Notes: a model not told the origin generated them from the letters alone. A stretch of DNA of 64,000 bases from Spirosoma foliorum (GCF_014117325.1 NZ_CP059732.1:5903001-5967000), one strand, 5' to 3'. Shown: positions 23,381 through 33,006, counted from the first letter of the stretch. Numbers and translations: made by a program.

Positions 23381-24559
23381 ATGCAACATCAGTTACACCC
23401 GCCTGCCGTCATTGAGCACACCACGGAGGCTTATTTGCCCCAGGTTACCGTACGGGGTCAACTCATCTACTGCTCAGTCGCTCTCGCTATTGTGGCGGCT
23501 TTAGTTTCGCTCCCGTTCATTCATACCGAAGTTTCGGTACAAAGTGCAGGCATCATTCGCACAGTGGCTGAGCGTAACGAACTCCGCCCACTGGTAGCTG
23601 GTACAGTAGCCCAGGTACTGGTTCATGACAATCAGCCTGTTCACCAGGGGCAACCCATGATTCGGTTGCAGACTGAGGTATTGGAAACCAAACTTCGGCT
23701 CAACCATTCCCAGCAAGCCGAAAAACTCCTCAACATCCGCGACCTCGACCGACTTGTTCGCGCTACTCGTCCAAATTTGTTGTCGGTATCTGGTTTGCAA
23801 TCGCCGATTGTGCGCCAACAGTACGAACAGTTTCGGTTTCTGCTCACCGAAAACACGCAGACGCAGCAGAAACGCAAACGTGAATTAGACGTTACGCGTC
23901 AGCTCTATGAAGACAAAGTACTGGCGCAGCAAGAATTTGAAGATAAAGAGTTTACCTACAAAACCGTAGTCGCGCAATATGCCTCACAAATTGAACGGCA
24001 GGTAAGTGACTGGCAGGCCAGCCTGACCCAGCAACAACTCGCGCTCGACGAACTCCGCGCACAGGAACGCCAACTCCTTAACGAACGCGATCTTCACACC
24101 ATAAAAGCCCCCGTTACCGGTACAGTTAGCCAGCTTACCGGGCGCTACCCTGGAAGCTATGTGCAACCGGGTGAGGTTCTTGGCGTGATCTCGCCCGATT
24201 CTAATCTGCTCGTTGAGTGCTACGTATCGCCCAAAGATATTGGCCTGTTACGGCCCGGTATGACGGCCCGAATGCAGGTAGACGCCTTCGATTACAATCA
24301 ATGGGGCTTAGTACAGGGAAAAGTAACTGAGGTTTCGAACGACATTACTGTTATGGAAAACCAGCCGGTTTTTAAAGTCAAGTGTCAGCTCGATCAGAAT
24401 TTTCTTTCCCTCAAAGAAGGTTACAAAGGCTATCTCAAAAAAGGCATGACCCTCCGGGCGCGCTTTGTAATTACCGAACGAAGCCTGTTCGACCTGCTCT
24501 ACGATAAGGCCGATGATTGGCTCAATCCGAAAAATACCCCTGCCCTTGCTCAAAAGTAA
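23381..24559 (+). CDS. HlyD family secretion adaptor
   Basis: 392 aa. One N-terminal membrane helix (about 28-50, LIYCSVALAIVAALVSLPFI), lipoyl-type half motifs around a long coiled coil (about 100-240, many Gln and Arg), then the barrel with TIKAPVTGTVSQL and QPGEVLGVISPD. It links an inner-membrane ABC exporter to TolC. It stands 33 bases before the C39 transporter gene, and the TolC gene follows, so the three form a complete type I-like export line for the double-glycine peptides. Confidence 0.93.
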   Translation: MQHQLHPPAVIEHTTEAYLPQVTVRGQLIYCSVALAIVAALVSLPFIHTEVSVQSAGIIRTVAERNELRPLVAGTVAQVLVHDNQPVHQGQPMIRLQTEVLETKLRLNHSQQAEKLLNIRDLDRLVRATRPNLLSVSGLQSPIVRQQYEQFRFLLTENTQTQQKRKRELDVTRQLYEDKVLAQQEFEDKEFTYKTVVAQYASQIERQVSDWQASLTQQQLALDELRAQERQLLNERDLHTIKAPVTGTVSQLTGRYPGSYVQPGEVLGVISPDSNLLVECYVSPKDIGLLRPGMTARMQVDAFDYNQWGLVQGKVTEVSNDITVMENQPVFKVKCQLDQNFLSLKEGYKGYLKKGMTLRARFVITERSLFDLLYDKADDWLNPKNTPALAQK

Positions 24560-24591
24560 AGGCCCAAACAGGCGCTACCCCTTAGAAAATC

Positions 24592-26856
24592 ATGGCAAAA
24601 AATACGATAATCAAACAACACGACATTACCGATTGTGGAGCAGCTTGCCTGGCTTCCATTTCGGCACACTATAACTTGATGATGCCCATTGCCCGCATCC
24701 GACAAATGGCTTCAACTGATCAGAAAGGCACCAATGTCCTGGGTATGATCGAAGCAGCTACTCGGTTGGGGTTCCAGGCCAAAGGGGTACGCGGTACGTT
24801 CGAAAGTTTATCGAAAATACCTAAACCGGCCATTGCCCACGTCATCATTAAAGAAGTACTCCATCACTTTGTGGTCATCTATGATATTACGGATAAACAC
24901 ATCGTGGTCATGGATCCCGGCCCAGGTAAGCTCGTTAAACATACGCACGAGGAGTTCAAAAAAATCTGGACTGGCGTTTTGATTCTGCTGTTGCCCAACG
25001 AGCAATTTGAAACGGGCAACGAAAAAATATCGGCTACGCAACGTTTCTGGCAGTTAATTCAGCCGCACCAGAGCGTGATGATTCAGGCCCTGTTCGGTGC
25101 CCTGATTTACACCGTACTGGGCCTTTCGACCTCCATTTATGTCCAGAAAATTGTCGACAACGTCATTGTCGAAGGCAATCGAAATCTGCTCAATCTGTTG
25201 AGTATCACCATGATTTTGATTCTCGTTTTGCAGCTATTTATCGGAAGTTTGAAAAGCATGTTCGCCCTGAAAACCGGGCAGCAAATCGATGCCCGATTGA
25301 TTCTGGGGTATTACAAACACCTGATGAAATTGCCCCAGCAGTTTTTCGACACCATGCGCGTGGGTGAAATTATTTCGCGGATCAACGATGCCGTTAAGAT
25401 TCGGGCGTTTATCAACGATGCCGCTACAAGTCTGGTTGTCAACGTATTCATCGTTCTATTTTCGTTCGGCATGATGTTTACCTACGACTGGAAACTAGCC
25501 ATGATTATGCTGGCCGTTATCCCGTTCTATGCGGGCATCTACGTCATTGTTAACAAGCTGAATAAAAAGTACCAGCGAACACTGATGGAAGATGCAGCCG
25601 AACTGGAATCGCAGTTGGTCGAGTCGCTGAATGCAATGGGCACTATCAAACGCTTCGGCCTGGAATCGTTCGCCAATATCAAGACCGAAACGCGCTTTGT
25701 CAAGTTGCTGAAGACCATTTTCACGTCGGCCCGCAACTCGGTTTGGTCGGGCAATGCCACGGAAATTGTTTCCCGATTATTCACCATCATCCTGCTTTGG
25801 GTAGGTGCGGGTTTTGTGATCGACAACCAGATTACGCCCGGCGAACTCCTATCATTTTATGCACTGATTGGCTACTTCACAGGCCCCGCCAGCCAACTCA
25901 TCGGTGCCAACAAAACGGTACAGGATGCGCTTATTGCCGCCGATCGCCTGTTCGAGATCATGGACCTAGAACGTGAATCGACTGAGAATAAAATTGAACT
26001 TCAGTCGGATATGATCGGCGACATTCGCTTCAAGGACGTATCGTTTCGGTATGGGAGTCGTACACAAGTATTTGACAGTCTGAGCATAACGGTACCAAAG
26101 GGCCAAATTACGGCAGTGGTTGGCGAAAGTGGTTCGGGTAAATCCACGATGCTATCACTCCTCCAAAACCTGTATCCACTGCAAAGCGGCAGCATTCACA
26201 TTGGCGATTACGACATCAAACACATCAGTAACGAAAGTATTCGCCGTCGGGTAAGCGTTGTGCCACAGAAGATCGATCTCTTCGCTGGAAACGTCATCGA
26301 CAACATTGCCGTGGGCGAATACCAGCCCGATATGCAACGGATCGTAGCCATTTGCCAACGACTCGGCATTACGGAGTTTATTGAAAAATTGCCTAATGGG
26401 TTTCATACGTACCTGGGCGAGAACGGAGCCAGCTTATCGGGTGGACAAAAACAGCGGATTGCCATTGCACGCGCCCTGTATCAGAATCCAGACATTCTAA
26501 TTCTGGACGAAGCCACGTCATCGCTCGATTCCATTTCTGAGAAGTGCGTGCAGGAGACCATCCAGCATCTACGGGAACAGCATAAGACGGTTATTCTGAT
26601 TGCACATCGACTCAGTACGGTGATGAACGCCGATAAAATTATCGTTATCGAGCAGGGTAAATTAATTGAAGAAGGCTCCCATTTCGAGTTGCTGGCGAGA
26701 GAGAATGCATATTATACACTCTGGGCTTCACAGATGCCATTGGCCATAAAATCGACGAGTCTCTCCCCGTTGGATTTGCTCCAGATCAGTGCCAACGGAG
26801 ATCAAACGGCAACGCCTGTAGTAACTCCCGAAACCCAGACCGCCTTAGCTTTATGA
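24592..26856 (+). CDS. C39 peptidase-containing ABC transporter
   Basis: 754 aa. The N-terminal C39 peptidase (1-135) has the catalytic Cys15 in ITDCGAACLASI, the His in LHHFVVIYDI and the Asp in VVMDPGPG, so it should be active. Six membrane helices follow (about 155-440). The ATPase (about 470-715) has Walker A GESGSGKST, signature LSGGQKQR and Walker B ILILDEATS. This class cuts leaders after Gly-Gly and exports the core. The three double-glycine peptides upstream are its obvious substrates. Its stop overlaps the start of the TolC gene by 4 bases. Confidence 0.96.
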   Translation: MAKNTIIKQHDITDCGAACLASISAHYNLMMPIARIRQMASTDQKGTNVLGMIEAATRLGFQAKGVRGTFESLSKIPKPAIAHVIIKEVLHHFVVIYDITDKHIVVMDPGPGKLVKHTHEEFKKIWTGVLILLLPNEQFETGNEKISATQRFWQLIQPHQSVMIQALFGALIYTVLGLSTSIYVQKIVDNVIVEGNRNLLNLLSITMILILVLQLFIGSLKSMFALKTGQQIDARLILGYYKHLMKLPQQFFDTMRVGEIISRINDAVKIRAFINDAATSLVVNVFIVLFSFGMMFTYDWKLAMIMLAVIPFYAGIYVIVNKLNKKYQRTLMEDAAELESQLVESLNAMGTIKRFGLESFANIKTETRFVKLLKTIFTSARNSVWSGNATEIVSRLFTIILLWVGAGFVIDNQITPGELLSFYALIGYFTGPASQLIGANKTVQDALIAADRLFEIMDLERESTENKIELQSDMIGDIRFKDVSFRYGSRTQVFDSLSITVPKGQITAVVGESGSGKSTMLSLLQNLYPLQSGSIHIGDYDIKHISNESIRRRVSVVPQKIDLFAGNVIDNIAVGEYQPDMQRIVAICQRLGITEFIEKLPNGFHTYLGENGASLSGGQKQRIAIARALYQNPDILILDEATSSLDSISEKCVQETIQHLREQHKTVILIAHRLSTVMNADKIIVIEQGKLIEEGSHFELLARENAYYTLWASQMPLAIKSTSLSPLDLLQISANGDQTATPVVTPETQTALAL

Positions 26857-28292
26857 AACCAATAGTTATAATTCTACTCATACTGGGTTTCTCTGGAAAA
26901 CTCTGGGCGCAATCCATACCTTCGTTACCCAGTTCATCAACGCTAACGCTGGAACAGTGCATTGTACTAGCACTGGAAAATCAACCCTCCATTCGGCAAT
27001 CGGTATTGCAGCAGCAACTAGCCGATAACACCGTTGAACAAACGCGAAAAAGTCAGTTACCAACCCTGTCGGGCTATTCGAATCAGGGATTGAACTTTGG
27101 GCGTAACGTTGACCCGTATACAAATAGCGTGACCAATGCGCAGATTACGACCAATACAGTCGGATTAGGTGTAAGTTGGACCGCATTCAACGGTTTCCAG
27201 TTGAAGAATACATTGCTACAGCAAAGTCTAACAGCACAGGCAAGTCACTTTGATGTAGCCACGGCTAAAAATACAATTACTCTCAATACATTACTGGCTT
27301 ATTTGCAGGTATTAACGGCACAAGACTTAGTAACGGCAAGCGAGGTACAGGTAAGCGTGGCACAAGCACAGGTTGAACGAACCGAGAAGCTGGTAAAATC
27401 GGGTACCACGCCCCCCTTTAATCTGTACGATGCCAAAAGCCAACTGGCCAATGATCAGATGCAATACGTTCAGACTCAGACAAACCTAAAAGCGGCTATG
27501 CTAACGCTGTTGCAAGTTTTGAATCTACCCTCAACAACAACCTTACAGCTGATTCGGCTGGAAGGCACAATGATTCCCCAGAAGGTTACAACCGACGCGT
27601 ACCAGATTTTTACGCAAGCCCGAACCGTTATGCCCGAAGTGCTGGCCGCCGATTTGCGTACCAAAGCAGCACAGAAAGGATTAGACCTTGCCAGGGGACT
27701 AGCGTATCCTTCCATAACTGTTAATGCTAACTGGGGTACCTCATACTCAAGTGCGGCCCGGCGCAGCATGTACAGTACAGATGCTGTGGAGCAAACAACT
27801 ACCGGATTTGTTGACGTAGCCGGGCAATCCTATCCGGTTAAAGTACTCGAACCCACCCTAAGCGCAGAACGCATCAATTATTTTCAACAACTGGATAACA
27901 ATCAGTACAAAAGCCTAACCATGAGCATTCGAATCCCTATTCTGAATGGTTTTCAGGTACGCTATCGCACTACAAACGCTCGCTTGCAACAACAACTGGC
28001 CGAATCGCAGGCCGAAAGTGTCCGGCGAAATCTACGGCAAGCCATTGATCAAGCCGTTAACCAACAGCAAAATGCGAATGAACGGTATCAGGCCCTAGAA
28101 CAACAGGTGATCGTTTTAGCGCAATCGTACAAAGCTGCCGAAGCTCGTTATAACGCGGGTCTGCTCAATGCTGTCGACTATAATTTGGCTAAAAGTAATC
28201 TGGACCGGGCATCTATAAACTTGATTCAAGCTCGTTACGAACGAGTACTGCGAGAGAAAGTGGTTGATTTTTACCGGGTTGGAACGTTATAG
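26853..28292 (+). CDS. TolC family outer-membrane channel
   Basis: 479 aa with a signal peptide (IVIILLILGFSGKLWAQ) and two tandem outer-membrane efflux protein repeats (about 30-235 and 265-475) rich in Gln and Ala helices. It overlaps the transporter stop by 4 bases, so it is translated with it. It completes the HlyD-ABC-TolC conduit across both membranes. A second TolC gene at 60327 serves the RND pump instead. Confidence 0.93.
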   Translation: MKPIVIILLILGFSGKLWAQSIPSLPSSSTLTLEQCIVLALENQPSIRQSVLQQQLADNTVEQTRKSQLPTLSGYSNQGLNFGRNVDPYTNSVTNAQITTNTVGLGVSWTAFNGFQLKNTLLQQSLTAQASHFDVATAKNTITLNTLLAYLQVLTAQDLVTASEVQVSVAQAQVERTEKLVKSGTTPPFNLYDAKSQLANDQMQYVQTQTNLKAAMLTLLQVLNLPSTTTLQLIRLEGTMIPQKVTTDAYQIFTQARTVMPEVLAADLRTKAAQKGLDLARGLAYPSITVNANWGTSYSSAARRSMYSTDAVEQTTTGFVDVAGQSYPVKVLEPTLSAERINYFQQLDNNQYKSLTMSIRIPILNGFQVRYRTTNARLQQQLAESQAESVRRNLRQAIDQAVNQQQNANERYQALEQQVIVLAQSYKAAEARYNAGLLNAVDYNLAKSNLDRASINLIQARYERVLREKVVDFYRVGTL

Positions 28293-28340
28293 AGCAAAAA
28301 GTAAGTCATCACTCATAAATCCACCATACTTCCAATACCC

Positions 28341-28369
28341 AAAGGCGCACTTGTCAGGTGCGCCTTTCT
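28341..28369 (+). terminator. terminator of the export operon
   Basis: AAAGGCGCAC and GTGCGCCTTT form a 10-bp perfect stem around a 7-nt loop, followed by CTC and AT-rich sequence. Confidence 0.75.
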
Positions 28370-28402
28370 CATAAATAACACTATAAAGTTTACGTCAGGC
28401 AT

Positions 28403-28410
28403 TATCTTTG
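28403..28410 (+). promoter_or_regulatory. -7 element of the thrA promoter
   Basis: TATCTTTG is a perfect TAnnTTTG; no clear TTG at -33. Start site near 28417 gives a leader of about 118 nt in which I see no attenuator. Confidence 0.55.
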
Positions 28411-28502
28411 CATCCTTAAAATTACCTCATCAATAGCTTCCTGATAAAATTGTGTTGAGTGTTTGTAAACGATTTACCGCATCGGCGGCCCGGTCATTTG
28501 CT

Positions 28503-28530
28503 CATTCACACATTCACTCATTCACTCATT
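28503..28530 (+). repeat. 8-bp tandem repeat before thrA
   Basis: Three and a half units of CATTCACT (the first one ends in CA) end 4 bases before the start codon of thrA, in the place of a ribosome binding region. Slippage could alter start spacing. Confidence 0.6.
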
Positions 28531-28534
28531 GCTA

Positions 28535-30991
28535 ATGCAGGTTCTTAAATTCGGTGGCACCTCAGTTGGTTCCGTAGAGAGTATCAAACAAGTTATTCAG
28601 ATCATTGATAATCACCGCCAAAAAGGCGATCAGATAGCCGTTGTGTTCTCGGCGATGGGTGGCGTCACGAACCAGCTCATTGAAATTGGACGCATGGCCA
28701 CAACGGGTGAAACGGATTACATAGAACTGGTTCGGCGGATTGAAGACCGGCATTTCAATGTGGTAAAAGCGCTCATTCCGATAAAAGAACAGAGTAAAGT
28801 ATTTGCCCACGTTCGGGGTATTATCAATGAATTGGAAGACCTCCTACGGGGCGTATCGCTGATTCGTGAACTGACTCTCCGTACGCACGACCTTATTACA
28901 AGCTTTGGGGAGCGGTTATCCACAACGATCATCACCGAATGTGTAAAAAGTCGGGGAATTCCGGCGCAGTTCTGTGATGCCCGCCAGATCATTAAAACCG
29001 ATGCCCAGTTTGGGCAGGCCGAAGTTAATTATAGCCTGACCAATCAGCTCATTCAGGAGTATTTTGCCAAGTCGACGGCGACTCAAATGGTAACGGGCTT
29101 CATCGGCTCGACGGAAAAGAACGAAACCACTACGCTTGGTCGTGGAGGCTCCGATTATACCGCCAGTATTCTCGGTGCCGCACTAAATGCCGAAGTAATC
29201 GATATCTGGACCGATGTTGATGGTATGATGACGGCCGATCCACGCAAAGTACCGAATGCCTTCAATATTCCGACGATCACCTATGCCGAAGCCATGGAAC
29301 TCAGCCATTTCGGAGCCAAGGTGATTTATCCGCCAAGTCTTCAACCTGCCTTTGCCCGAAACATTCCAATCCGGGTGCTTAATACGTTCAATCCTACCCA
29401 CGAAGGCACGGTAGTTAGCCGCACCGCCGAACGTCGGCAGTACACGATTACGGGCATTTCGAGCATCGACGACATTGCTCTCGTGAATGTGCAGGGATCG
29501 GGTATGATTGGCGTGGCTGGCGTATCTGCGAAGTTATTTGGCGTCTTGGCAGCGCATAAAATCAGTGTGATTCTAATCTCGCAGGCATCGTCGGAACACT
29601 CCATCTGTTTCGCCATCGATCCGCGTGGAGCCGAGAATGTAAAAACGATTCTGGATGCCGAATTTGCCACCGAAATCGAGCATGGTCATATCGATAACAT
29701 CGCCATCGAACGTGATTTATCGGTGATTGCCACCGTGGGTGAAGGCATGAAAAAAAGCTCGGGGATTGCCGGAAAACTGTTTTCGGTATTGGGTAAAAAC
29801 GGGGTAAATATTGTGGCCGTAGCACAGGGGTCGTCGGAGATAAACATCTCGGTGGTTATCAACAAAAATAACCTATCCAAAGCCCTTAACTCGCTGCATA
29901 ACATCTTTTTCCAGTCTGAAGCACGTGTATTGAACCTCTACCTGGTTGGTACGGGACTGATTGGCAAAACACTCTTAAAGCAGATTTTCGATCAGTCGGA
30001 ATTCCTACGTGCCGAGAAGCTATTGAAGGTTTGTGTAGTAGGGATGACAAATAGCAAAAAGATGCTGCTCGACCCGAAAGGCATCGCGTTGGATGATTGG
30101 CGCGAACGATTGCTTACAGAAGGTGTAACTACATCGCTTCCCGCTTTCGTTGATAAAATCAAGGACTACAACCTCCCCAACTCGGTCTTTATCGACTGCA
30201 CTTCCGACAAGGATATTGTGCAGTTCTACGAGTCACTGCTGGATAGCAATATCTCGGTTGTTACCCCAAACAAAGTAGCCAATTCGGGCACCTATGCCGA
30301 ATACCGACGATTACAACGAACAGCCCTGAACCGGGGAGTAAAATTCCTGTATGAAACCAACGTGGGTGCTGGTTTGCCCATCATCAACACCGTACAGGGA
30401 TTGATGACTGCTGGGGACCGTTTCCTGAAAATCGAAGCGATTTTATCAGGCACGTTGTCGTTCATCTTCAACACGTTCCGTCCCGGCACATCGTTCGCTG
30501 ACGTGGTTCGTGACGCCAAAGAAAAAGGGTACACCGAGCCCGATCCTCGCGATGATCTAAGTGGTCTGGACGTAGCTCGAAAAATCCTGATTCTGGCCCG
30601 TGAAGCCGGTTTTCCACTCGAACCGGAAGATGTAACAATCACCAATCTACTGCCCGAATCGTGTCTGGCAGCGCCAACAATTCCAGCCTTTTTTGACGAA
30701 CTGGAGCGCAATAACGCGTACTTCGAAAACCTGCTCGCTGAAGCCGAAGAAAAGGGCGAAAAACTGCGATTCGTGGCCCGTTTCGAGAACAACAAAGCGA
30801 CCATTGGTCTGCGCCCCGTAGATTCGGAACACCCGTTCTATCAACTAACCGGTGCTGATAATATCGTTTCGTTCACCACAGAGCGTTATAAAGAGCGCCC
30901 ACTAGTTATCAAAGGCCCCGGTGCGGGTGCCGAAGTCACGGCCTCAGGTGTCTTTGCCGATGTGGTGAGTATTGGGAGTTATTTGGCGTAA
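28535..30991 (+). CDS. thrA: bifunctional aspartokinase / homoserine dehydrogenase I
   Basis: 818 aa from the ATG at 28535 (a TTG lies two codons upstream). The aspartokinase part (1-290) starts MQVLKFGGTSVGS and has TTLGRGGSDYTASILG. Two ACT domains follow (about 310-460, with SGMIGVAGVSAKLF and VATVGEGMKKSSGIAGKLF), the allosteric sites. The homoserine dehydrogenase part (about 465-818) has VGTGLIGKTLL and KFLYETNVGAGLPIINT. It makes two of the steps from aspartate to homoserine for Thr and Met. Full length, with no other thr gene adjacent. Confidence 0.96.
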   Translation: MQVLKFGGTSVGSVESIKQVIQIIDNHRQKGDQIAVVFSAMGGVTNQLIEIGRMATTGETDYIELVRRIEDRHFNVVKALIPIKEQSKVFAHVRGIINELEDLLRGVSLIRELTLRTHDLITSFGERLSTTIITECVKSRGIPAQFCDARQIIKTDAQFGQAEVNYSLTNQLIQEYFAKSTATQMVTGFIGSTEKNETTTLGRGGSDYTASILGAALNAEVIDIWTDVDGMMTADPRKVPNAFNIPTITYAEAMELSHFGAKVIYPPSLQPAFARNIPIRVLNTFNPTHEGTVVSRTAERRQYTITGISSIDDIALVNVQGSGMIGVAGVSAKLFGVLAAHKISVILISQASSEHSICFAIDPRGAENVKTILDAEFATEIEHGHIDNIAIERDLSVIATVGEGMKKSSGIAGKLFSVLGKNGVNIVAVAQGSSEINISVVINKNNLSKALNSLHNIFFQSEARVLNLYLVGTGLIGKTLLKQIFDQSEFLRAEKLLKVCVVGMTNSKKMLLDPKGIALDDWRERLLTEGVTTSLPAFVDKIKDYNLPNSVFIDCTSDKDIVQFYESLLDSNISVVTPNKVANSGTYAEYRRLQRTALNRGVKFLYETNVGAGLPIINTVQGLMTAGDRFLKIEAILSGTLSFIFNTFRPGTSFADVVRDAKEKGYTEPDPRDDLSGLDVARKILILAREAGFPLEPEDVTITNLLPESCLAAPTIPAFFDELERNNAYFENLLAEAEEKGEKLRFVARFENNKATIGLRPVDSEHPFYQLTGADNIVSFTTERYKERPLVIKGPGAGAEVTASGVFADVVSIGSYLA

Positions 30992-31016
30992 CCCAAATAA
31001 GAACTTGTTAGACTGT

Positions 31017-31730
31017 ATGTCCGTTAATAAAGAACGAGAGCCAACACCAGATGGAAGAGAACGTTATATACCTCAACGAGTACCACCGGCTGCAGAGCGA
31101 AAAAATGATCAGGAAAGTCTCCGAGCAGCCCTTGATGTCATTGCAGGAGTGCATCGAGCAAGCAAAGCGGCTCAAGGACCAGCCCCTCAAAACCGTGCTG
31201 AAAAAGCAGCGTTAGATCAGGCGCTTCGGGTTGGTGAAGAGAAATTGCTTAGGCGATGGGCTTTGGCTGCTAACAAAATGATACCCGCCGATCCATTTAC
31301 GGATGCTTGGGAAGCTCAAGGTGGTGAAGGAGGTGCCGAACATCAAGTGTATGTTCAATTAGGTATATATTACAAGCGGAATAATCTGAATTACTACGGT
31401 ACTTGGCTGAGTTATCTACATAATCTCCTCCTTCATAATTGGCTCTTCCCAGAAACAGGCTATACATTTCTAGGCTTGATGGACGTAGAAGGTTCATTGC
31501 AGTCTGTAGTCAGTCAAAAAGCATTACGAGGTGTAAGAGGGGCGACAGCTGATGAAGTAGCAACTTATATGCTCCCATTTGATTTTATTCCCCTTCAAAA
31601 CAGTGACTATATAAATACAGGTTTTGGTATCATTGTCAGCGATTTACATCACCGAAATGTACTTGTAAGAGACGATGGTGAATTGCTGGTATTTGACCCA
31701 GTTATTTACTTACAATGGCCTTCAGAGTAA
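31017..31730 (+). CDS. kinase-fold protein resembling the polyvalent-protein kinase of mobile elements
   Basis: 237 aa from the ATG at 31017; the frame is open back into thrA. The domain is recognisable from about residue 75: LLRRWALAANKMIPADPF, a glycine-rich GGEGGAEHQVYVQ, LHNWLFPETGY and the catalytic-loop-like DLHHRNVLVRDDGELLVFDP. I connect this with the kinase domain found in polyvalent proteins of phages and conjugative elements; that is recall, not a search. The first 70 residues have poor composition, and the same DNA reads better in another frame (31051-31215), so the true start may be near the ATG at 31278. GC is similar to its neighbours. Confidence 0.6.
   Translation: MSVNKEREPTPDGRERYIPQRVPPAAERKNDQESLRAALDVIAGVHRASKAAQGPAPQNRAEKAALDQALRVGEEKLLRRWALAANKMIPADPFTDAWEAQGGEGGAEHQVYVQLGIYYKRNNLNYYGTWLSYLHNLLLHNWLFPETGYTFLGLMDVEGSLQSVVSQKALRGVRGATADEVATYMLPFDFIPLQNSDYINTGFGIIVSDLHHRNVLVRDDGELLVFDPVIYLQWPSE
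31051..31215 (+). CDS. 54-aa coiled-coil peptide in an overlapping frame
   Basis: Starts MEENVIYLNEYHRLQSEKMI and continues with heptad-like RKVSEQPLMSLQECIEQAKR. The composition is more protein-like than the competing frame. It could be a separate small gene before the kinase-fold gene, or the original N-terminus of that protein cut off by a frameshift near 31215. Confidence 0.45.
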   Translation: MEENVIYLNEYHRLQSEKMIRKVSEQPLMSLQECIEQAKRLKDQPLKTVLKKQR

Positions 31731-31809
31731 TCAAATTACTGGAAAATAGCTACAATCCAAGCATATTTGCTACGCCAATACCAACAAGGCGTAATCTTAA
31801 TACAACACT

Positions 31810-33006
31810 ATGCGATTTTGTTTCTATTTGATTTGCCTTTTACTTCTTTCATTTCGCATTTTTGGCCAACAGAGTACCTTTTCAAAAGATCCTACGGTAG
31901 CCTTAGAAAACTTTGATTTTAAAGCCATTGATTACGCTTCCTTAGATTCAACATCCCACGATTTCATCAAGTCAATTGAGTATAGCCTGTATCATCGATT
32001 TGATGAAGCCGAGGCTTTACTGAAGAAAGTTGCTTTACAGACAGACTCCCCATTAAGCAAAGTTGCCCGTCATTATTTATTGGCCGAACTTTATTTCTGG
32101 CGCGAAAAATATGCTGATTATGTGCAGTTTTCCAACCAAATTAATGAACAACCAGAAATGTATGATCTGGCTAAATCATTGGCTATTCATCCGATAGCGC
32201 AAATCAGTTTCTCTGTCGATAGTTTATCAGTTCCGGTAACAATTAAAAAGCATAGCTACATCATTGCCAACCTATTCCTGAACGGAAAACCAGCAAGGCT
32301 CATCCTCGATTCGGGAGCTAATTTTTCAACTATTTCTCAATCTCTGAGTGAAGACCTGGGGTTGCAGCCTTTAACAACTATAAACTTTCTGAACTCCGTT
32401 GGTACAACGATCAAGGCGCCTGTTGGTAGGCTTGATTCTCTGTCCATTGGCAACGTTCAGTTTAAGGGTGTACCTGTCATTTATACGGCAAAAAGTAAGT
32501 TTTTCAAAAGACTGCATGTCGACGGTTTATTAGGCTGGGACATTTTGAGCAAGCTTTCCTACACCACTGACTTTAAGGCACAGACGCTTATGATTCGGAA
32601 GCCCGTTTTGGATACCACGGCCGAGAAGAACCTGTTTGGTATAGGGCATCCAATATTAGTTGTTCGTTCTCCATCTGGCCAGCCAATCAATATGTATTTT
32701 GACTCTGGGTCCAATAGTGTCGACTTGATGACACATGGAGTTACCAAACTTGTTGATTATAAGACAACTAAACGACCAGGGATGATCTCAGGAATTGGCA
32801 AAACGAAAATAGGTTGGTTTCGCTACGTGAAGAACTTTACCTTTAAGGTGAATCAAAAACAGTTGAATTATAGACGAGCCTACTTATCTCCTCTGAATGA
32901 CTTCATATTGAGCATTAAACGAGATGGCACTTTGAGTAATGCACCATTCAAAAAAGGAAAGCTTACTATTGATTATCGGAATAATCACTTTGACTACAAG
33001 GAATAG
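31810..33006 (+). CDS. exported aspartic protease-like protein with two retropepsin lobes
   Basis: 398 aa. A signal peptide (LICLLLLSFRIFGQ) is followed by a helical segment (about 40-125), then two retropepsin-like lobes. The first has LILDSGANFSTIS (Asp about 167) and the second MYFDSGSNSVDLM (about 297), each with the DSG active-site triad and hydrophobic flanks. Having both lobes in one chain recalls pepsin rather than the retroviral homodimer. Likely periplasmic. Substrate unknown. Confidence 0.82.
   Translation: MRFCFYLICLLLLSFRIFGQQSTFSKDPTVALENFDFKAIDYASLDSTSHDFIKSIEYSLYHRFDEAEALLKKVALQTDSPLSKVARHYLLAELYFWREKYADYVQFSNQINEQPEMYDLAKSLAIHPIAQISFSVDSLSVPVTIKKHSYIIANLFLNGKPARLILDSGANFSTISQSLSEDLGLQPLTTINFLNSVGTTIKAPVGRLDSLSIGNVQFKGVPVIYTAKSKFFKRLHVDGLLGWDILSKLSYTTDFKAQTLMIRKPVLDTTAEKNLFGIGHPILVVRSPSGQPINMYFDSGSNSVDLMTHGVTKLVDYKTTKRPGMISGIGKTKIGWFRYVKNFTFKVNQKQLNYRRAYLSPLNDFILSIKRDGTLSNAPFKKGKLTIDYRNNHFDYKE

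Noticed and set aside
28503..28530. Could the short tandem repeats be a CRISPR array?
   Set aside because: Units are 8 bp without spacers; no cas genes anywhere in the window.
30292..30804. 170-codon minus-strand frame inside thrA
   Set aside because: Ser/Arg-rich shadow of the homoserine dehydrogenase domain.
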